A program made the translations under genes and the position numbers. Source: Syncephalis fuscata (taxonomy: Eukaryota; Zoopagomycota; Zoopagomycetes; Zoopagales; Piptocephalidaceae). Taken from it: DNA of 64,000 nucleotides. Position 1 is the first letter of the stretch, and every line of letters starts with the position of its first letter. A model generated the notes under the pieces. The model saw only the letters and a list, made by a program, of their open reading frames with translations. It ran no database searches and was not told the DNA's origin. The stretch spans positions 372,001-436,000 of the forward strand of contig JAHLTZ010000012.1 of the NCBI GenBank assembly GCA_025786725.1, read 5' to 3'. Of the stretch, positions 63,577-64,000 are shown piece after piece.

Positions 63577-63855
63577 TGATTGATTAAGCAACGGAACCAG
63601 GTCCTGCATATGCTAACAACGCTTATTAGTGTAATTGAATCTATTTGTTCGATACAGGGAGCCAATAAAATGTTATTGAAACTGATTTTTAATTATTTGT
63701 TTTTACTAAGCAATGCATGATGACATTACACTATGTAATTAATCCCTTAAAATATGACAATAACATAGTGGTAGTTATGGTAATACCCAATTAATTTGTT
63801 GACGTTTTAATCGTACTGCATATGAATTGACTAGCGCCTATTAAGGGGATTTGGC
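63577..63855. other. Spacer upstream of the last gene
   Basis: AT-rich, under 300 bp. Nothing recognised. Confidence 0.4.
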
Positions 63856-63863
63856 TATAAATA
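63856..63863 (+). promoter_or_regulatory. TATA box of the last gene
   Basis: TATAAATA, a strong consensus, 103 nt before the start codon at 63966, followed by a pyrimidine-rich leader. Confidence 0.6.
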
Positions 63864-63965
63864 CGCGAGGAATTAGCGCTCAATCTAGTCAACAGCATCC
63901 ACCAGTAGTAATCTGTAATCTGTTACATCTTCGTTTAGCTCGTTTAAATTTTTTGCTTATTCAAG

Positions 63966-64000
63966 ATGATGTACGCTAAACTTCTCGCTGTGCTTGCACT
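63966..64000 (+). CDS. Start of a probable secreted protein (truncated by window end)
   Basis: ATG followed by MMYAKLLAVLA, which has the charge and hydrophobicity of a signal peptide n- and h-region. Only eleven codons are visible. The preceding TATA box and leader support a real start. It is not the same sequence as the micro-exon gene signal peptides. Confidence 0.5.
   Translation, partial: MMYAKLLAVLA

Overview
The window reads as the nuclear genome of an early-diverging fungus. The evidence is short GT-AG introns, very AT-rich spacers, compact fungal-type genes (Prp5, a Sec39/NBAS-type tether, a MAP kinase kinase, SNG1/DUF3533 proteins, secreted AA11-like LPMO and GH16 enzymes) and a decayed Fanzor element. 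Zoopagomycota or Mucoromycota fit best, but this placement is inference. Several conserved genes carry single-base frame breaks, which suggests residual indel errors in the assembly.

Layout. 1-11.7 kb: Prp5-type helicase (minus, 3' end off the window) divergent from a 16-exon NBAS/Sec39-like gene (plus). 11.9-19.7 kb: a repeat-rich segment around a minus-strand secreted-peptide gene. 20.6-25.0 kb: GH16 and LPMO genes (both minus). 22.9-32.1 kb: three copies of an F-box-like family, two or more broken. 32.8-39.2 kb: an SH3-like protein, mitochondrial uL30, a CLPTM1-family membrane protein, a 0.9 kb inverted-repeat element and ribosomal protein eL37. 41.8-49.6 kb: a seven-helix receptor-like protein, an unrecognised multi-exon gene and a MAP kinase kinase. 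50.1-56.9 kb: an inverted second copy of the 11.9-19.7 kb segment, set between two 384-bp direct repeats. 56.8-60.3 kb: two SNG1/DUF3533 genes. 60.4-61.6 kb: an element holding a broken Fanzor C-terminus. 61.8-64 kb: an ArfGAP, Elongin C and the start of another secreted protein.

The main discovery is the pair of secreted-peptide genes at 13742-17493 (minus) and 53147-54269/54331 (plus). Each begins with a 94-nt exon encoding a signal peptide, a short pro-segment and a dibasic Arg-Arg site. A tandem array of roughly 80-bp units follows. In each unit an intron of 71-80 nt ends in AG, is followed by exactly three nucleotides, and the next GTAAGT-like donor starts at once. In the first locus 34 exons are 3 nt and one is 6 nt. 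Joined in the phase set by exon 1 they give 37 open codons with six cysteines (C-x2-C-x3-C-x13-C-x4-C-x3-C), and the terminal exon supplies an immediate stop. So nearly every codon position of the mature peptide is built from its own codon-sized exon, and skipping any one would keep the frame. The arrays superficially look like minisatellites.
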